This document shows, one piece after another, positions 28,755 to 37,764 of a stretch of 64,000 bases of DNA; within the stretch, counting starts at the first letter, position 1; each line of letters begins with the position of its first letter. The stretch comes from Shewanella algidipiscicola. Its GTDB lineage: Bacteria > Pseudomonadota > Gammaproteobacteria > Enterobacterales > Shewanellaceae. Both the position numbers and the translations under genes were made by a program. The notes under the pieces were generated by a model, which saw only the letters and a list, made by a program, of their open reading frames with translations, made no database searches and was not told the DNA's origin. The DNA is taken from assembly GCF_003605125.1 (NCBI RefSeq), contig NZ_QPQT01000003.1, positions 248,001 to 312,000 of the forward strand, given 5' to 3'.

Positions 28755-29861
28755 ATGAAAATTGTTTTACTTTCTGCAGCAAATAATGTTCACACCGTAA
28801 AATGGGCCAATGGCCTAGCTCGAAGTGGTATCCATGTCCATGTGATCTCTCTTCACGGCGTTACTCAGGATTTTGACCCACGAGTGTCTGTACATGAGCT
28901 CCCTGTCAAGGCGCCTTTCGGTTATTTTTTGAATGTTTTTAGACTTAGAAAACTATTAAAACAGATTCGACCCGATCTGTTAAATGCTCATTATGCTACG
29001 GGTTATGGATTATTATCTGTTTTAGCATGTCAATATTGTCCTAATGTGATCTCTTTATGGGGCAGTGATGTTTACCTGTTTCCTAAGAAGTCTGCTGTAC
29101 ATTCATGGGTGCTAAACCAGATTCTAAGTCGAGCAAATGCGATTTTTTCAACAAGCCTTTGCATGCAGAATGAATTGAATGACCAATCATTGGCTAAGGG
29201 TGTACCTGTATATATTACTCCTTTTGGAGTGAACACTGAGTTGTTTAAACCTATGCCAGTCATTCAAGAACACAATGGTCAGCGTTCTAAAATTGTCATA
29301 GGCACAGTTAAGTCACTTAAGCATATCTATGGGATCGATGTGTTACTTCACGCCTTTGGCCGGGTAGTGAGAGAGATGCCTGAATGTGAGTTTGAACTGC
29401 AAATATACGGTGAAGGGGGAGAAGCTGATTCATTGGCTAAACTCACAGCAGAACTTGGTCTCTCTAATCTAGTCTTTTTTGGCGGTTTTGTTCCTAACAT
29501 AGAAGTACCGAATATATTAAACCGTTTCGACCTGTATGTTGCTTTGAGTCGCTCGGAAAGCTTTGGCGTGGCGGTACTAGAAGCATCCTCTTGCGAATTA
29601 CCGGTTTTAGTTTCAGATGCCGATGGTTTATGTGAGGTTGTATCAAACCGTTCTACTGGGTTGATTGTCCCTATCGATGATATCGCTTCGACAACCGCAG
29701 CATTAAAAGAGTTAATAATGGACCCCGTTAAGAGACGCTTATATGGCCTTGAGGGACGCAAGAATGTTGTCGATAAATATTCTGAAACAGCCTGTATCGA
29801 CACTATGATAGCGGCTTATAAGCAGGTCATTAGTGCTAGTCATCACTATGTGAAAACATAG
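28755..29861 (+). CDS. Glycosyltransferase family 4 (368 aa)
   Basis: A GT-B enzyme. The N-terminal half begins KIVLLSAANNVHTVKWANGLARSG, and the donor half has IVIGTVKSLKHIYGIDVLLHAF near residue 178 and SRSESFGVAVLEASSCELPV near 270, including the E-x7-E signature. The closest general type is the WbaZ/PimB-like group of O-unit glycosyltransferases. It stands between the GT2 gene and another GT4 gene, both in the same direction. Substrate unknown. Confidence 0.88.
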   Translation: MKIVLLSAANNVHTVKWANGLARSGIHVHVISLHGVTQDFDPRVSVHELPVKAPFGYFLNVFRLRKLLKQIRPDLLNAHYATGYGLLSVLACQYCPNVISLWGSDVYLFPKKSAVHSWVLNQILSRANAIFSTSLCMQNELNDQSLAKGVPVYITPFGVNTELFKPMPVIQEHNGQRSKIVIGTVKSLKHIYGIDVLLHAFGRVVREMPECEFELQIYGEGGEADSLAKLTAELGLSNLVFFGGFVPNIEVPNILNRFDLYVALSRSESFGVAVLEASSCELPVLVSDADGLCEVVSNRSTGLIVPIDDIASTTAALKELIMDPVKRRLYGLEGRKNVVDKYSETACIDTMIAAYKQVISASHHYVKT

Positions 29862-29918
29862 CAATAGATTTTTACTATAACAAATGGATTTTAAAGGAAT
29901 ACAGTTGGGGCACTCACT

Positions 29919-31145
29919 TTGAGAATATTATATCTACATCAATACTTTGCGACTCCTAGCTCAAATGCTGGGACGCGCTCATACGAAATGGCTAAACGGC
30001 TTGTTGCTAAAGGGCATGATGTTACCTTCGTGACCTCTTCAGCTTACCTTTCTACTGAGAGTGCATTTACAGAAGGTTGGAACTTTCTTGAGCTTGAGGG
30101 TATCAAGTTACATGTCTTACACCTGCCTTATTCTAACCGGGATTCCTTCATAAAACGTATATTCAAGTTTTTACAGTTCTCACTTTTATCTACATTTAAA
30201 TCTTTAACCGTTAAAGCCGATGTTGTTCTGGCCACCAGTACACCTTTGACCATTGCTATCCCGGGATTGATTTATTCGAAATTGAAGCGTAAGCCTATGG
30301 TGTTTGAAGTTAGGGACCTTTGGCCGGAACTGCCGATTGCTGTTGGGGTCATAAAAAATCGCTTTGTTATCAAGCTTGCTCAATGGTTCGAAAAGTACAC
30401 TTACCATAACTCAAAAAGGCTTATCGGTCTTTCACCAGGTATGTGCGATGGGATCACGCGGCACGGAGTTGCTAAAGAGCATGTTTTTCTAGCGACCAAT
30501 AGCTGTGATACCACATTATTCGATGTTGAAAAGTCAGTGGGGGAAAGATATAAACAGGAAAAACTCCCTTTTTTGAATGGACGAAAATTGGTGGTTTATA
30601 CCGGTACCTTTGGTCTAATCAACAATGTTGGCTATCTGGTCGAGCTGGCTGCAAAGATGCGGATAATTGATAACAATATCTGTTTTGTTGCGATTGGTGA
30701 TGGCATGGAGAAGCAGGCTATTATTGAGAAAGCTAAGTTGGTGGGTGTATTTGAACATAATTTATATTTTCTCGATCCTGTGCCAAAAACTGAAATCGTT
30801 TCCTTATTGTCTGCAGCCGATCTCTCGATGTCGCTGTTTGGTGATGTCGAGCCGATGTGGCATAATTCTGCCAATAAATTATTCGATGCATTAGCCTCTT
30901 CGACACCTATTGCAATCAATTATGGTGGGTGGCAAAAAGACTTTATTGAAGAGTACAAGTGTGGGTTGGTTTTGGATCCAAAACACCATGACAACTCTGC
31001 AGCAAGCTTGTCTGATTTCCTCTTGAATGACATATCGTATCAAACTGCAGTGACAAACTGTCACTATCTTGCGTATAACAAGTTTTCACGAGATATTATG
31101 GCTGGCAGAGTTGAAACAGCTTTGATGGAGGCGGTGAATGATTAA
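29919..31145 (+). CDS. Glycosyltransferase family 4, WbuB-like (408 aa)
   Basis: MRILYLHQYFATPSSNAGTRSYEMAKRLVAKGHDVTFVTSS at the start is the hallmark of the WbuB/WbnP-like group, several of which transfer N-acetyl-L-fucosamine-type sugars to the first O-unit sugar. FEVRDLWPELPIAVGVIKN and LVVYTGTFGLINNVGYLVELAAKM are further family pieces. The start is TTG 29919, with GGGG at 29907-29910 eight bases upstream. Its end overlaps the initiating sugar-phosphate transferase gene by 8 bp. Coupling with that gene suggests it adds the second sugar; this is inference. Confidence 0.88.
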   Translation: MRILYLHQYFATPSSNAGTRSYEMAKRLVAKGHDVTFVTSSAYLSTESAFTEGWNFLELEGIKLHVLHLPYSNRDSFIKRIFKFLQFSLLSTFKSLTVKADVVLATSTPLTIAIPGLIYSKLKRKPMVFEVRDLWPELPIAVGVIKNRFVIKLAQWFEKYTYHNSKRLIGLSPGMCDGITRHGVAKEHVFLATNSCDTTLFDVEKSVGERYKQEKLPFLNGRKLVVYTGTFGLINNVGYLVELAAKMRIIDNNICFVAIGDGMEKQAIIEKAKLVGVFEHNLYFLDPVPKTEIVSLLSAADLSMSLFGDVEPMWHNSANKLFDALASSTPIAINYGGWQKDFIEEYKCGLVLDPKHHDNSAASLSDFLLNDISYQTAVTNCHYLAYNKFSRDIMAGRVETALMEAVND

Positions 31146-31737
31146 ACGATCTCTCGATATCATATTATCCTTGTTTGCGTTGATTCTACTGTCTCCGGTG
31201 CTTTTTGTTGTCAGTCGGAAAGTGAAAACTCATTTAGGTTCCCCTGTTATTTTCAGACAAAAGAGACCCGGTCTGAATGGTCAGATCTTTGAGATGTTAA
31301 AGTTTAGGAGTATGAAAGATAGCGTTGATGAACAGGGCAATGTGTTACCTGATTCTGAAAGACTGACACCTTTTGGCCAGAAATTGAGGTCGACAAGTTT
31401 AGACGAATTACCCGGGCTTTGGAGTGTACTAAAAGGAGACATGAGCCTTGTAGGTCCGCGTCCTCTTCTGGTTGAGTATCTGCCGTTATACAATGAAGAG
31501 CAGGCTAGGCGGCATGAGGTGCGTCCAGGAATTACCGGTTGGGCACAGATAAATGGCCGTAATGCAATTACCTGGGAAGAAAAGTTCAGACTTGATATAT
31601 GGTATGTTGAGAATCAGTCACTCTTTTTAGATCTGAAAATCCTCTTGTTGACGGTTAAGAAAGTATTTTTCAAAGAGGATATTTCAGCGCAGGGCCATGT
31701 TACCATCGAAGCTTTTAAGGGAAGTAAACAAGATTGA
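31138..31737 (+). CDS. Initiating sugar-phosphate transferase, PglC-like
   Basis: A 199-residue monotopic phosphoglycosyl transferase that loads a sugar-1-phosphate onto undecaprenyl phosphate, starting O-unit assembly. One re-entrant hydrophobic N-terminal segment (IILSLFALILLSPVLFVVS) is followed by the family core: VIFRQKRPGLNGQIFEMLKFRSM, the catalytic-type pair in TSLDELPGLWSVLKGDMSLVGPRPLL, and RPGITGWAQINGRNAITWEEKF. The small size, without extra membrane helices, matches PglC and not WbaP or WcaJ. With PglD- and PglE-like genes next, a UDP-diacetyl-bacillosamine-like donor is likely. Confidence 0.93.
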   Translation: MIKRSLDIILSLFALILLSPVLFVVSRKVKTHLGSPVIFRQKRPGLNGQIFEMLKFRSMKDSVDEQGNVLPDSERLTPFGQKLRSTSLDELPGLWSVLKGDMSLVGPRPLLVEYLPLYNEEQARRHEVRPGITGWAQINGRNAITWEEKFRLDIWYVENQSLFLDLKILLLTVKKVFFKEDISAQGHVTIEAFKGSKQD

Positions 31738-32360
31738 GTAAGCTTGCAATATTTGGTGCCAGCGGCCATGGAAAAGTTGTCGCTGAGATTGCTGAGTTAA
31801 ATGGTTGGTCTGAAATTGTATTTTTCGATGATGCATGGCCAAGTATAACTCAACTGGAGGGGTGGCGTGTTAACGGTGTTACCGATACGCTTATCAACTC
31901 TTTGCATGAGTTTGACGCCTTCTTTGTTGCTATCGGCAATAACGCAATCAGACTCGATAAACATATCACTTTTGAATTAGCTGGTGGGAAGGCTACAAGC
32001 CTAATTCATCCGTCAGCTGTTGTCAGTAAATATAGTAAACTTGCATCTGGGACGGCTGTAATGGCTAATGCCGTTGTAGGGGCTTTTACCAGTGTTGGCA
32101 AGGCTGGGATAATTAATACAAATTGCACCATTGATCATGATTGTAAGCTTGAAGAAGCCGTACATATTAGCCCTGGTGCTAATCTTGCCGGTGGCGTCAA
32201 AATAGGGCGCTGTTCTTGGATTGGTATTGGAGCAAGCATCATTCAGCAGATACAAGTTGACTGTAATGTAATAGTCGGTGCTGGGGCAGTTGTGATAAAC
32301 GATGTCATGCAAGGTTTATCTGTGGCAGGCGTTCCTGCGAAACGTATTCATATAAAATAG
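31734..32360 (+). CDS. Sugar O/N-acyltransferase, PglD-like
   Basis: A 208-residue protein with an N-terminal nucleotide-sugar binding domain (LAIFGASGHGKVVAEIAELNG) and a C-terminal left-handed beta-helix of hexapeptide repeats (ASGTAVMANAVVGAFTSV, CSWIGIGASIIQQI). PglD-type enzymes acetylate the 4-amino group of UDP-4-amino-sugars using acetyl-CoA. The start is TTG 31734, sharing 4 bp with the stop of the preceding gene. Position between PglC-like and PglE-like genes supports the role. Transfer of another acyl group cannot be excluded. Confidence 0.9.
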   Translation: MSKLAIFGASGHGKVVAEIAELNGWSEIVFFDDAWPSITQLEGWRVNGVTDTLINSLHEFDAFFVAIGNNAIRLDKHITFELAGGKATSLIHPSAVVSKYSKLASGTAVMANAVVGAFTSVGKAGIINTNCTIDHDCKLEEAVHISPGANLAGGVKIGRCSWIGIGASIIQQIQVDCNVIVGAGAVVINDVMQGLSVAGVPAKRIHIK

Positions 32361-32368
32361 AGGTTTTT

Positions 32369-33547
32369 GTGCTTAACACTCCTTTTTCCCCTTGGCCCTC
32401 ATATTCTATAGAGGAAGCTAATATTGTCCGTGATATTTTATTGTCTAACAAAGTTAATTATTGGACCGGTCATGAGGGACGTTCTTTTGAAACTGAGTTT
32501 GCGGCTTTTGCGGGCACCGAATATGCGGTCGCTTTGAGTAATGGTACTTTAGCGTTAGATATTGCCTTAAAAGCGTTAAATATTGGTTCAGATGATGAGG
32601 TGATAACAACCCCTCGCACTTTCCTTGCTTCAGCTTCTTCAATCGTCACTACAGGTGCTAGGCCTGTTTTTGCTGATGTTGATTTGAATAGCCAAAATAT
32701 TACTGCTGAATCTATCGAGGCTGTACTAACCCCTAAGACTAAAGCTGTTATTGTGGTCCACCTTGCTGGTATGCCAGCAGATATGGATCCCATTATGCAA
32801 CTTTCCCAAAAACACGGTTTTTATGTAATTGAAGATTGTGCACAGGCTCATGGGGCCCGCTATAAAGGCCGTTCAGTTGGGAGTATTGGGCATATAGGGG
32901 CTTGGTCATTCTGCCAAGATAAAATCATGACCACCGGAGGTGAAGGTGGAATGGTAACAACAAATGACAGGCTATTATGGTCAAAAATGTGGTCTTATAA
33001 AGATCACGGTAAAAGTTTTGATGCTATCTATAACAAACAGCACCCTCCTGGGTTTCGCTGGCTACATGAAAGCTTTGGAACGAATTGGAGAATGACTGAA
33101 ATACAGGCTGCTCTGGGACGGTACCAACTCAAAAAAATGGATGAGTGGACACTTAAGCGTCAGGCTAATGGATTGGCCATTGATGAAGCGGTAAAAGATA
33201 TACCTCTGGTACGGACTGTGCGAGTTGATGATGATTTAGTTCATGCTGAATATAAACATTATGTCTTTATCAATGAATCATTTTTGGCGCAAGGCTGGAG
33301 CCGAGATCGTATAATAGATTCGATAAATGTCTTAGGTGTTCCAGCTTTTCAGGGGAGTTGTTCTGAAGTTTATTTAGAAAAGGCATTTGATGACACTGGT
33401 TGGCGCCCTAAAGATAGACTTAAAAATGCGGTCGAGTTAGGTGATACTAGCTTAATGTTTCTTGTTCATCCGACATTAACTCCTGAAGAGATCGACACTA
33501 CATGTGCTGTGATCCGTCAAGTTTTAACGCAAGCAAGTACATTGTAG
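32369..33547 (+). CDS. DegT/DnrJ/EryC1 aminotransferase, PglE-like
   Basis: A PLP-dependent sugar aminotransferase that would put an amino group at C4 of a UDP-4-keto-6-deoxy sugar. LSNGTLALDIALKAL is the phosphate-binding start, EDCAQAHGARYKGR holds the PLP-ring contact, and SFCQDKIMTTGGEGGMV contains the Schiff-base lysine. The length of 392 residues is usual. It starts at GTG 32369 with AGAGG upstream, 8 bp after the acetyltransferase. A terminator follows, ending the long operon that began at wzz. Confidence 0.93.
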   Translation: MLNTPFSPWPSYSIEEANIVRDILLSNKVNYWTGHEGRSFETEFAAFAGTEYAVALSNGTLALDIALKALNIGSDDEVITTPRTFLASASSIVTTGARPVFADVDLNSQNITAESIEAVLTPKTKAVIVVHLAGMPADMDPIMQLSQKHGFYVIEDCAQAHGARYKGRSVGSIGHIGAWSFCQDKIMTTGGEGGMVTTNDRLLWSKMWSYKDHGKSFDAIYNKQHPPGFRWLHESFGTNWRMTEIQAALGRYQLKKMDEWTLKRQANGLAIDEAVKDIPLVRTVRVDDDLVHAEYKHYVFINESFLAQGWSRDRIIDSINVLGVPAFQGSCSEVYLEKAFDDTGWRPKDRLKNAVELGDTSLMFLVHPTLTPEEIDTTCAVIRQVLTQASTL

Positions 33548-33600
33548 TTACTTCCTAGTACGTTCAGACAATCAGCTTTGACTGCGTCGTAAGGCGTCAT

Positions 33601-33633
33601 AAAGGAGAATATTGGCTAAGTATTCTCCTTTTT
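33601..33633 (+). terminator. Rho-independent terminator ending the wzz-to-pglE-like operon
   Basis: A perfect 11-bp stem (33601-33611 with 33621-33631) with a 9-base loop and a run of T at 33628-33633. It separates the aminotransferase gene from the dehydratase gene, which therefore needs its own promoter. Confidence 0.92.
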
Positions 33634-33822
33634 ATGTAATCAAATCTTAGTTCATTGCTTTTAGTCAATAGCAGGATTCATCGGTGCACATGGGATGGAT
33701 TATGTTAGTGTATCCGGTGTGTTTGGAGTCCTTATATGGTAGTCTTACTTGTTTTTATTATGTCTCTATGTGCCTTGTGCTATAGTCGTGCGAGCTCGTT
33801 AGTTCACTAAAAGTAGTCTTAT

Positions 33823-35790
33823 ATGCTAAATCGTACAAATCTTGAATTAAATTCGGGTTTTTTGAAGTTTTTATTTTCTTTGAAGCGTTCCCATAAACGC
33901 TTTATCAGTATGTTTCTCGACTCCATATTTCTGCTGACAGCTTTTTGGTGTGCATTATTCGTTCGATTAGATGTTATCAATATCCTCTCTCTAGGGCATT
34001 TTTGGGCTTTAGGGTTTTCATTAATTCCCATCAGTATTATGGGTTTTTATAGGTTAGGTTTATATCGGACCGTTCTTCGTTATCTTGGTTTTCAAGCGTT
34101 AGATGCCATATTTTGGGGCGTATTTCTTTCTACTATTTCATTAGTACTCATATCTTACTTTTTTTAAGTACCTCTCCCCCGTACCGTACCCGTAATATAT
34201 GCTGCTTTTGCGTTAATATTTGTCGGTGGCTCTAGGGCATTTATTCGCTCATTTGTAGGCACAGGTTTAAAACGTATTGGTGAGCCTGTGGTTATTTATG
34301 GTGCGGGTGTCGCGGGCCGACAATTGATGACGGCATTAGTACAGAGTCATGAATATTATCCTTTCGCTTTTGTTGATGATGATTCGGCTCTACACGGTAC
34401 CGTGATCCAAGGGGTGCATGTTCATTCTCCATCTATCATCAGAAAGCTTATTCGACAAAAGAAAGCGACTAAAGTATTGCTGGCGCTGCCGAGTGCTTCC
34501 CGCAGGAGAAGACAAGACATTATATTGTCTTTGGAACCGCTGGCTGTACAAATTTTAACTCTCCCTTCGATGGCTGATCTAGTGAGTGGCAATAAGCTAT
34601 ACAGTGATATTAAGGAGGTTGAGATTGATGATCTGCTAGGTAGAGATGCTGTCACTCCTAGAAAGGAACTTATGGCTTCAAATATTACGAACAAAGTTGT
34701 TATGGTCAGTGGTGCTGGTGGTTCAATTGGCTCTGAGTTGTGTCGCCAGATATTGAAACTTAGTCCTAAGAGTTTAGTGCTGTTTGAAATCTCAGAATTT
34801 GGTTTATATTCAATTGAAAAGGAGCTTGTTTGTACCGCTGAACAATTAGGTATTGATGTGAGGATTTTTCCTATTCTTGGATCAATTCAGCGTGAAAACC
34901 GTGTTCAGGCTGTGATGGAGGCGTTTCAGGTACAGACCGTTTATCATGCTGCAGCCTATAAACATGTGCCACTTGTTGAACATAATGTCGTAGAGGGGGT
35001 GCGTAATAATATCTTTGGCACTCTGTATACTGCAAAGGCCGCTATTGCTGCAAATGTTGAGACTTTTGTTCTCATTTCAACCGATAAAGCAGTTAGACCT
35101 ACCAACGTCATGGGAACAACTAAACGAATGGCTGAGTTGGTGCTACAAGCTCTATCTGATGAGCCACATAATACTCGGTTTTGTATGGTGCGTTTTGGTA
35201 ATGTTTTAGGTTCATCTGGCTCGGTAGTACCATTATTTAAAAAGCAAATTGCTAGTGGTGGGCCTGTTACAGTAACGCACCCAGAGATTACTCGTTTCTT
35301 CATGACTATCCCAGAAGCCTCACAGCTTGTGATTCAAGCTGGTGCAATGGGTAAAGGGGGGGATGTGTTTGTTCTGGATATGGGAGAGTCAATAAAAATT
35401 GTAGACCTTGCTTCTAAAATGATCCGATTAAGTGGTTTTGAAGTAAAGGATTCGACTCATCCAGATGGGGATATTTCAATTGAATTTACAGGTTTACGAC
35501 CTGGTGAGAAGTTATATGAGGAGTTATTAATTGGGGATGACGTGACAGGCACTGAACATGAGCGAATTATGACCGCAAATGAGGTGTGTTTATCATGGGA
35601 TGATTTAGAACCTATTTTAAGTCGGCTCGATATGGCTTGTCACAATTTTGATCATGAGGATATTCGTGATTTATTGATTAATACACCTACTGGTTTTAGC
35701 CCGACTGACGGTATATGTGATTTAGTTTGGCAAGTAAAGGCGATTTCAAAGGACAAAACAAGTAATGTCGTCAATCTAGTCTCTTTATAA
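33823..35790 (+). pseudogene. wbpM: WbpM/PglF-type UDP-GlcNAc 4,6-dehydratase interrupted by an in-frame TAA
   Basis: Two same-frame pieces make one gene of about 655 codons. Codons 1-114 give the membrane part (several hydrophobic segments), then TAA at 34165-34167, then the frame continues with VPLPRTVPVIYAAFALIFV into the CoA-binding-like domain and the dehydratase domain. Frame is kept on both sides, so this is a substitution, for example CAA to TAA, not an indel. The full enzyme makes UDP-4-keto-6-deoxy-GlcNAc for the PglD/PglE-like steps next door. Alternatives are a sequencing error, or stop readthrough. Confidence 0.82.
34288..35790 (+). CDS. Catalytic part of the broken dehydratase, possible separate translation
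   Basis: The 500-codon open piece after the nonsense codon, read from GTG 34288, keeps the whole soluble part: VVIYGAGVAGRQLMTAL (first Rossmann domain), VSGAGGSIGSELCRQIL (second), HAAAYKHVPLVEHNV, and TDKAVRPTNVMGTTKRMAE with the catalytic Met-Lys pattern. Truncated WbpM-type enzymes without the membrane part can be active in vitro, so a residual function is possible. No ribosome site is visible before GTG 34288, and this GTG is an internal valine codon in relatives, so independent translation is doubtful. Confidence 0.5.
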   Translation: MVIYGAGVAGRQLMTALVQSHEYYPFAFVDDDSALHGTVIQGVHVHSPSIIRKLIRQKKATKVLLALPSASRRRRQDIILSLEPLAVQILTLPSMADLVSGNKLYSDIKEVEIDDLLGRDAVTPRKELMASNITNKVVMVSGAGGSIGSELCRQILKLSPKSLVLFEISEFGLYSIEKELVCTAEQLGIDVRIFPILGSIQRENRVQAVMEAFQVQTVYHAAAYKHVPLVEHNVVEGVRNNIFGTLYTAKAAIAANVETFVLISTDKAVRPTNVMGTTKRMAELVLQALSDEPHNTRFCMVRFGNVLGSSGSVVPLFKKQIASGGPVTVTHPEITRFFMTIPEASQLVIQAGAMGKGGDVFVLDMGESIKIVDLASKMIRLSGFEVKDSTHPDGDISIEFTGLRPGEKLYEELLIGDDVTGTEHERIMTANEVCLSWDDLEPILSRLDMACHNFDHEDIRDLLINTPTGFSPTDGICDLVWQVKAISKDKTSNVVNLVSL

Positions 35791-35814
35791 CCCTCTCTTT
35801 ATCGATAAAATATC

Positions 35815-35842
35815 AAGGAGTTCCTTTTAAGAGGACTCCTTT
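35815..35842 (+). terminator. Probable terminator after the dehydratase
   Basis: AAGGAGT at 35815-35821 pairs with ACTCCTT at 35835-35841, with a partly paired inner loop. The T-tract is poor, so confidence is moderate. Confidence 0.5.
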
Positions 35843-35914
35843 GCTAATCCCGCCGAAAAATAATCGCCGCTAAAAATAGAATTTTCTCGTAAGTTAAATA
35901 TTGGAGATTCTGCA

Positions 35915-36176
35915 GTGAAAAAAATGATGATACTCGGATAGTCAAATTATCACGATTTTCAAGTAATCAGAAGCAGGCACTGTAGCTGAGCTTTGTCGAG
36001 AGCATGGTAGGAGTAACACCACATTTTATAAGTCGATGTGCTAAATATGGCGGGATGCATCACTAGTGGCTCGGATGAAAGCGCAGGAAGATGAAAACCA
36101 GCGATTGAAAAAGGTGTTGGCTGAAGAGGGTTTTAAGGTAGAAGTGATTCAGGAAGCCATAACAAAAAAGTGGTGA
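35915..36176 (+). pseudogene. Decayed IS3-family orfA (transposase N-terminal subunit)
   Basis: Reading past several stops gives VAELCREHGRSNTTFYKSM, then IWRD..., then KAQEDENQRLKKVLAEEGFKVEVIQEAITKKW. This follows the order of an IS3/IS407-type OrfA: helix-turn-helix, then a leucine-zipper-like helix. In-frame stops and a shifted stretch show it is dead. No intact orfB or terminal repeats were found. It fills most of the gap between the broken dehydratase and galU, and marks past insertion at the edge of the O-unit locus. Confidence 0.75.
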
Positions 36177-36250
36177 AGCCCTGATAACGACGCCAAACCA
36201 CATAAAACTTATAATGGCAGACCATCACTGATGGCTGCCTAAAGTCTACT

Positions 36251-37189
36251 TTAACTACGGTTACAAATGGGGGGGAGCACCGTTGAGGGGGGGGCTGTTA
36301 CCGGATTATCATCCAGTAGTGTTCTTATCTGTGTTTTAAAAGCATCACCTAATTTAGCGTCACGCAAACCATATTCTACGAAGGCTGCCATGTAGCCAAG
36401 CTTATCGCCACAATCGTGTGATTTGCCTGTCATATTGAATGCTTCGACAACATCCGACTCAATAAGCATATCAATAGCATCAGTTAACTGGATCTCATCG
36501 CCAGCGCCAGCTGGTGTCTTGGCAAGCAGCTCCCAGATTTTAGCTGATAGTACATAACGACCTACGACCGCAAGGTTAGAGGGCGCTTCAGCAACCGCAG
36601 GCTTTTCAATCATGGCCTTAATAGGTGCAGCGTTACCGGGGGCGATATCTACCCCATAACAATCTGCGATACCATATTTGTTGACTTCACTTTCAGGCAC
36701 TGGGGCAACCATAATTTGACTTGCTGATGTGGCTTGATAACGCGCGATCATTGCAGCCAAATTTTCAGTTTTTTGGTTAGCGCTATACTCATCCAAAATT
36801 ACATCAGGAAGTACTACAGCAAAAGGATTGTTACCTATACAAGGTTTAGCACACAATACCGCATGACCAAGCCCTTTAGCTTCACCTTGACGGATATGCA
36901 TGATGGTCACATCTTTGGGGCAAATAGATTGTACTTCCTCAAGTAATTGACGCTTAACGCGTTTTTCAAGTGTTGACTCGAGTTCATAAGAAGTATCAAA
37001 ATGATTTTCGATAGCGTTTTTACTAGCATGGGTAACCAAAACAATTTCTTTAACCCCTGCTGCTACACACTCATTGACGATATATTGAATAAGCGGCTTA
37101 TCAACAAGAGGTAACATTTCTTTAGGAATAGCTTTAGTAGCGGGTAACATCCTTGTACCTAGCCCTGCCACTGGGATTACAATTTTCAT
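36251..37189 (-). CDS. galU: UTP-glucose-1-phosphate uridylyltransferase, copy 1
   Basis: Makes UDP-glucose from UTP and glucose-1-phosphate. [20 protein letters not shown] at the start is the nucleotide-binding loop, [20 protein letters not shown] lies in the sugar domain, and [12 protein letters not shown] is also typical. The start is set at ATG 37189 (MKIVIP), giving 312 residues; a GTG five codons earlier is possible. The last 15 or so residues (after LLDDNP) have no counterpart in the paralogue at 52873, are coded by runs of C, and run into the IS remnant, so the original end was probably altered. It shares its direction with ugd upstream. Confidence 0.93.
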   Translation of the reverse strand: MKIVIPVAGLGTRMLPATKAIPKEMLPLVDKPLIQYIVNECVAAGVKEIVLVTHASKNAIENHFDTSYELESTLEKRVKRQLLEEVQSICPKDVTIMHIRQGEAKGLGHAVLCAKPCIGNNPFAVVLPDVILDEYSANQKTENLAAMIARYQATSASQIMVAPVPESEVNKYGIADCYGVDIAPGNAAPIKAMIEKPAVAEAPSNLAVVGRYVLSAKIWELLAKTPAGAGDEIQLTDAIDMLIESDVVEAFNMTGKSHDCGDKLGYMAAFVEYGLRDAKLGDAFKTQIRTLLDDNPVTAPPSTVLPPICNRS

Positions 37190-37204
37190 TAAAATATCCA
37201 ACAC

Positions 37205-37450
37205 CTGAAAACAAGCTTTTACAAGACATGAAGCGCCAATCGCGACATGTGGTTATTTATATCTAACAGCGTTAGTTTTTACCTACATAAATGGTTAGCA
37301 TGAATTACATCTTTGGCAACTCTATTTCCCTTATGAAAACCGGGATACTAGCTTAATCAATAATTAACAGGCAGCACAGCACAAATACTTTCAGATAAAA
37401 ATTAAAAGGATAATAACTTATTATTAGAACCTTTAAATCGAGTTAACTGT
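37205..37450 (-). other. Intergenic sequence between galU and the MITE-like copy
   Basis: Together with the repeat copy at 37451-37719 this makes a 560-bp gap between ugd and galU. Outside the repeat I see no gene and no confident promoter. Confidence 0.35.
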
Positions 37451-37719
37451 CTAGGGCCTGTTGATCTTTCAAGGTTATTTTTGCAGCGAGTTGCTGGGTA
37501 TTCATACAAGGCAGAAGCTTTGTAGTGTAGTTATTCTACATAAAAAGCTGAGAACGCAGTAGAAATACCCAACAAACGCTGCCCTAAGGGGTCGGCTAAA
37601 AACGTTTTACTCTTTGTTAAGTGAATTTTGCTTAGATGACTAGGCTGCAATCCACTCGCCTCGATTAAAACGTTTTTGTCTCGAACAAAATTCAACCAGC
37701 AAAGATCAACAGGCCCTAG
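37451..37719 (+). mobile_element. MITE-like element, copy 1 (269 bp)
   Basis: The ends are inverted repeats, AGGGCCTGTTGATCTTT on the left and its complement on the right, each flanked by CTAG. The inside has no reading frame for a transposase. A second copy of the same length lies at 59954-60222 in the opposite orientation and differs at only about 20 scattered positions. This is the build of a non-autonomous element mobilised in trans. If TA is the target duplication, the outer C and G are chance; CTAG may instead be part of the ends. Confidence 0.85.
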
Positions 37720-37764
37720 TGATAAGTATTTTGTTTTTGTTGTTGGCTTTATGTTTTGGTATTG

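Noticed and set aside
34159..34167. T7 run at the dehydratase stop as a programmed frameshift or phase-variable site
   Set aside because: The reading frame is the same before and after the stop, so a one-base slip would not restore the protein; a substitution explains the break better.
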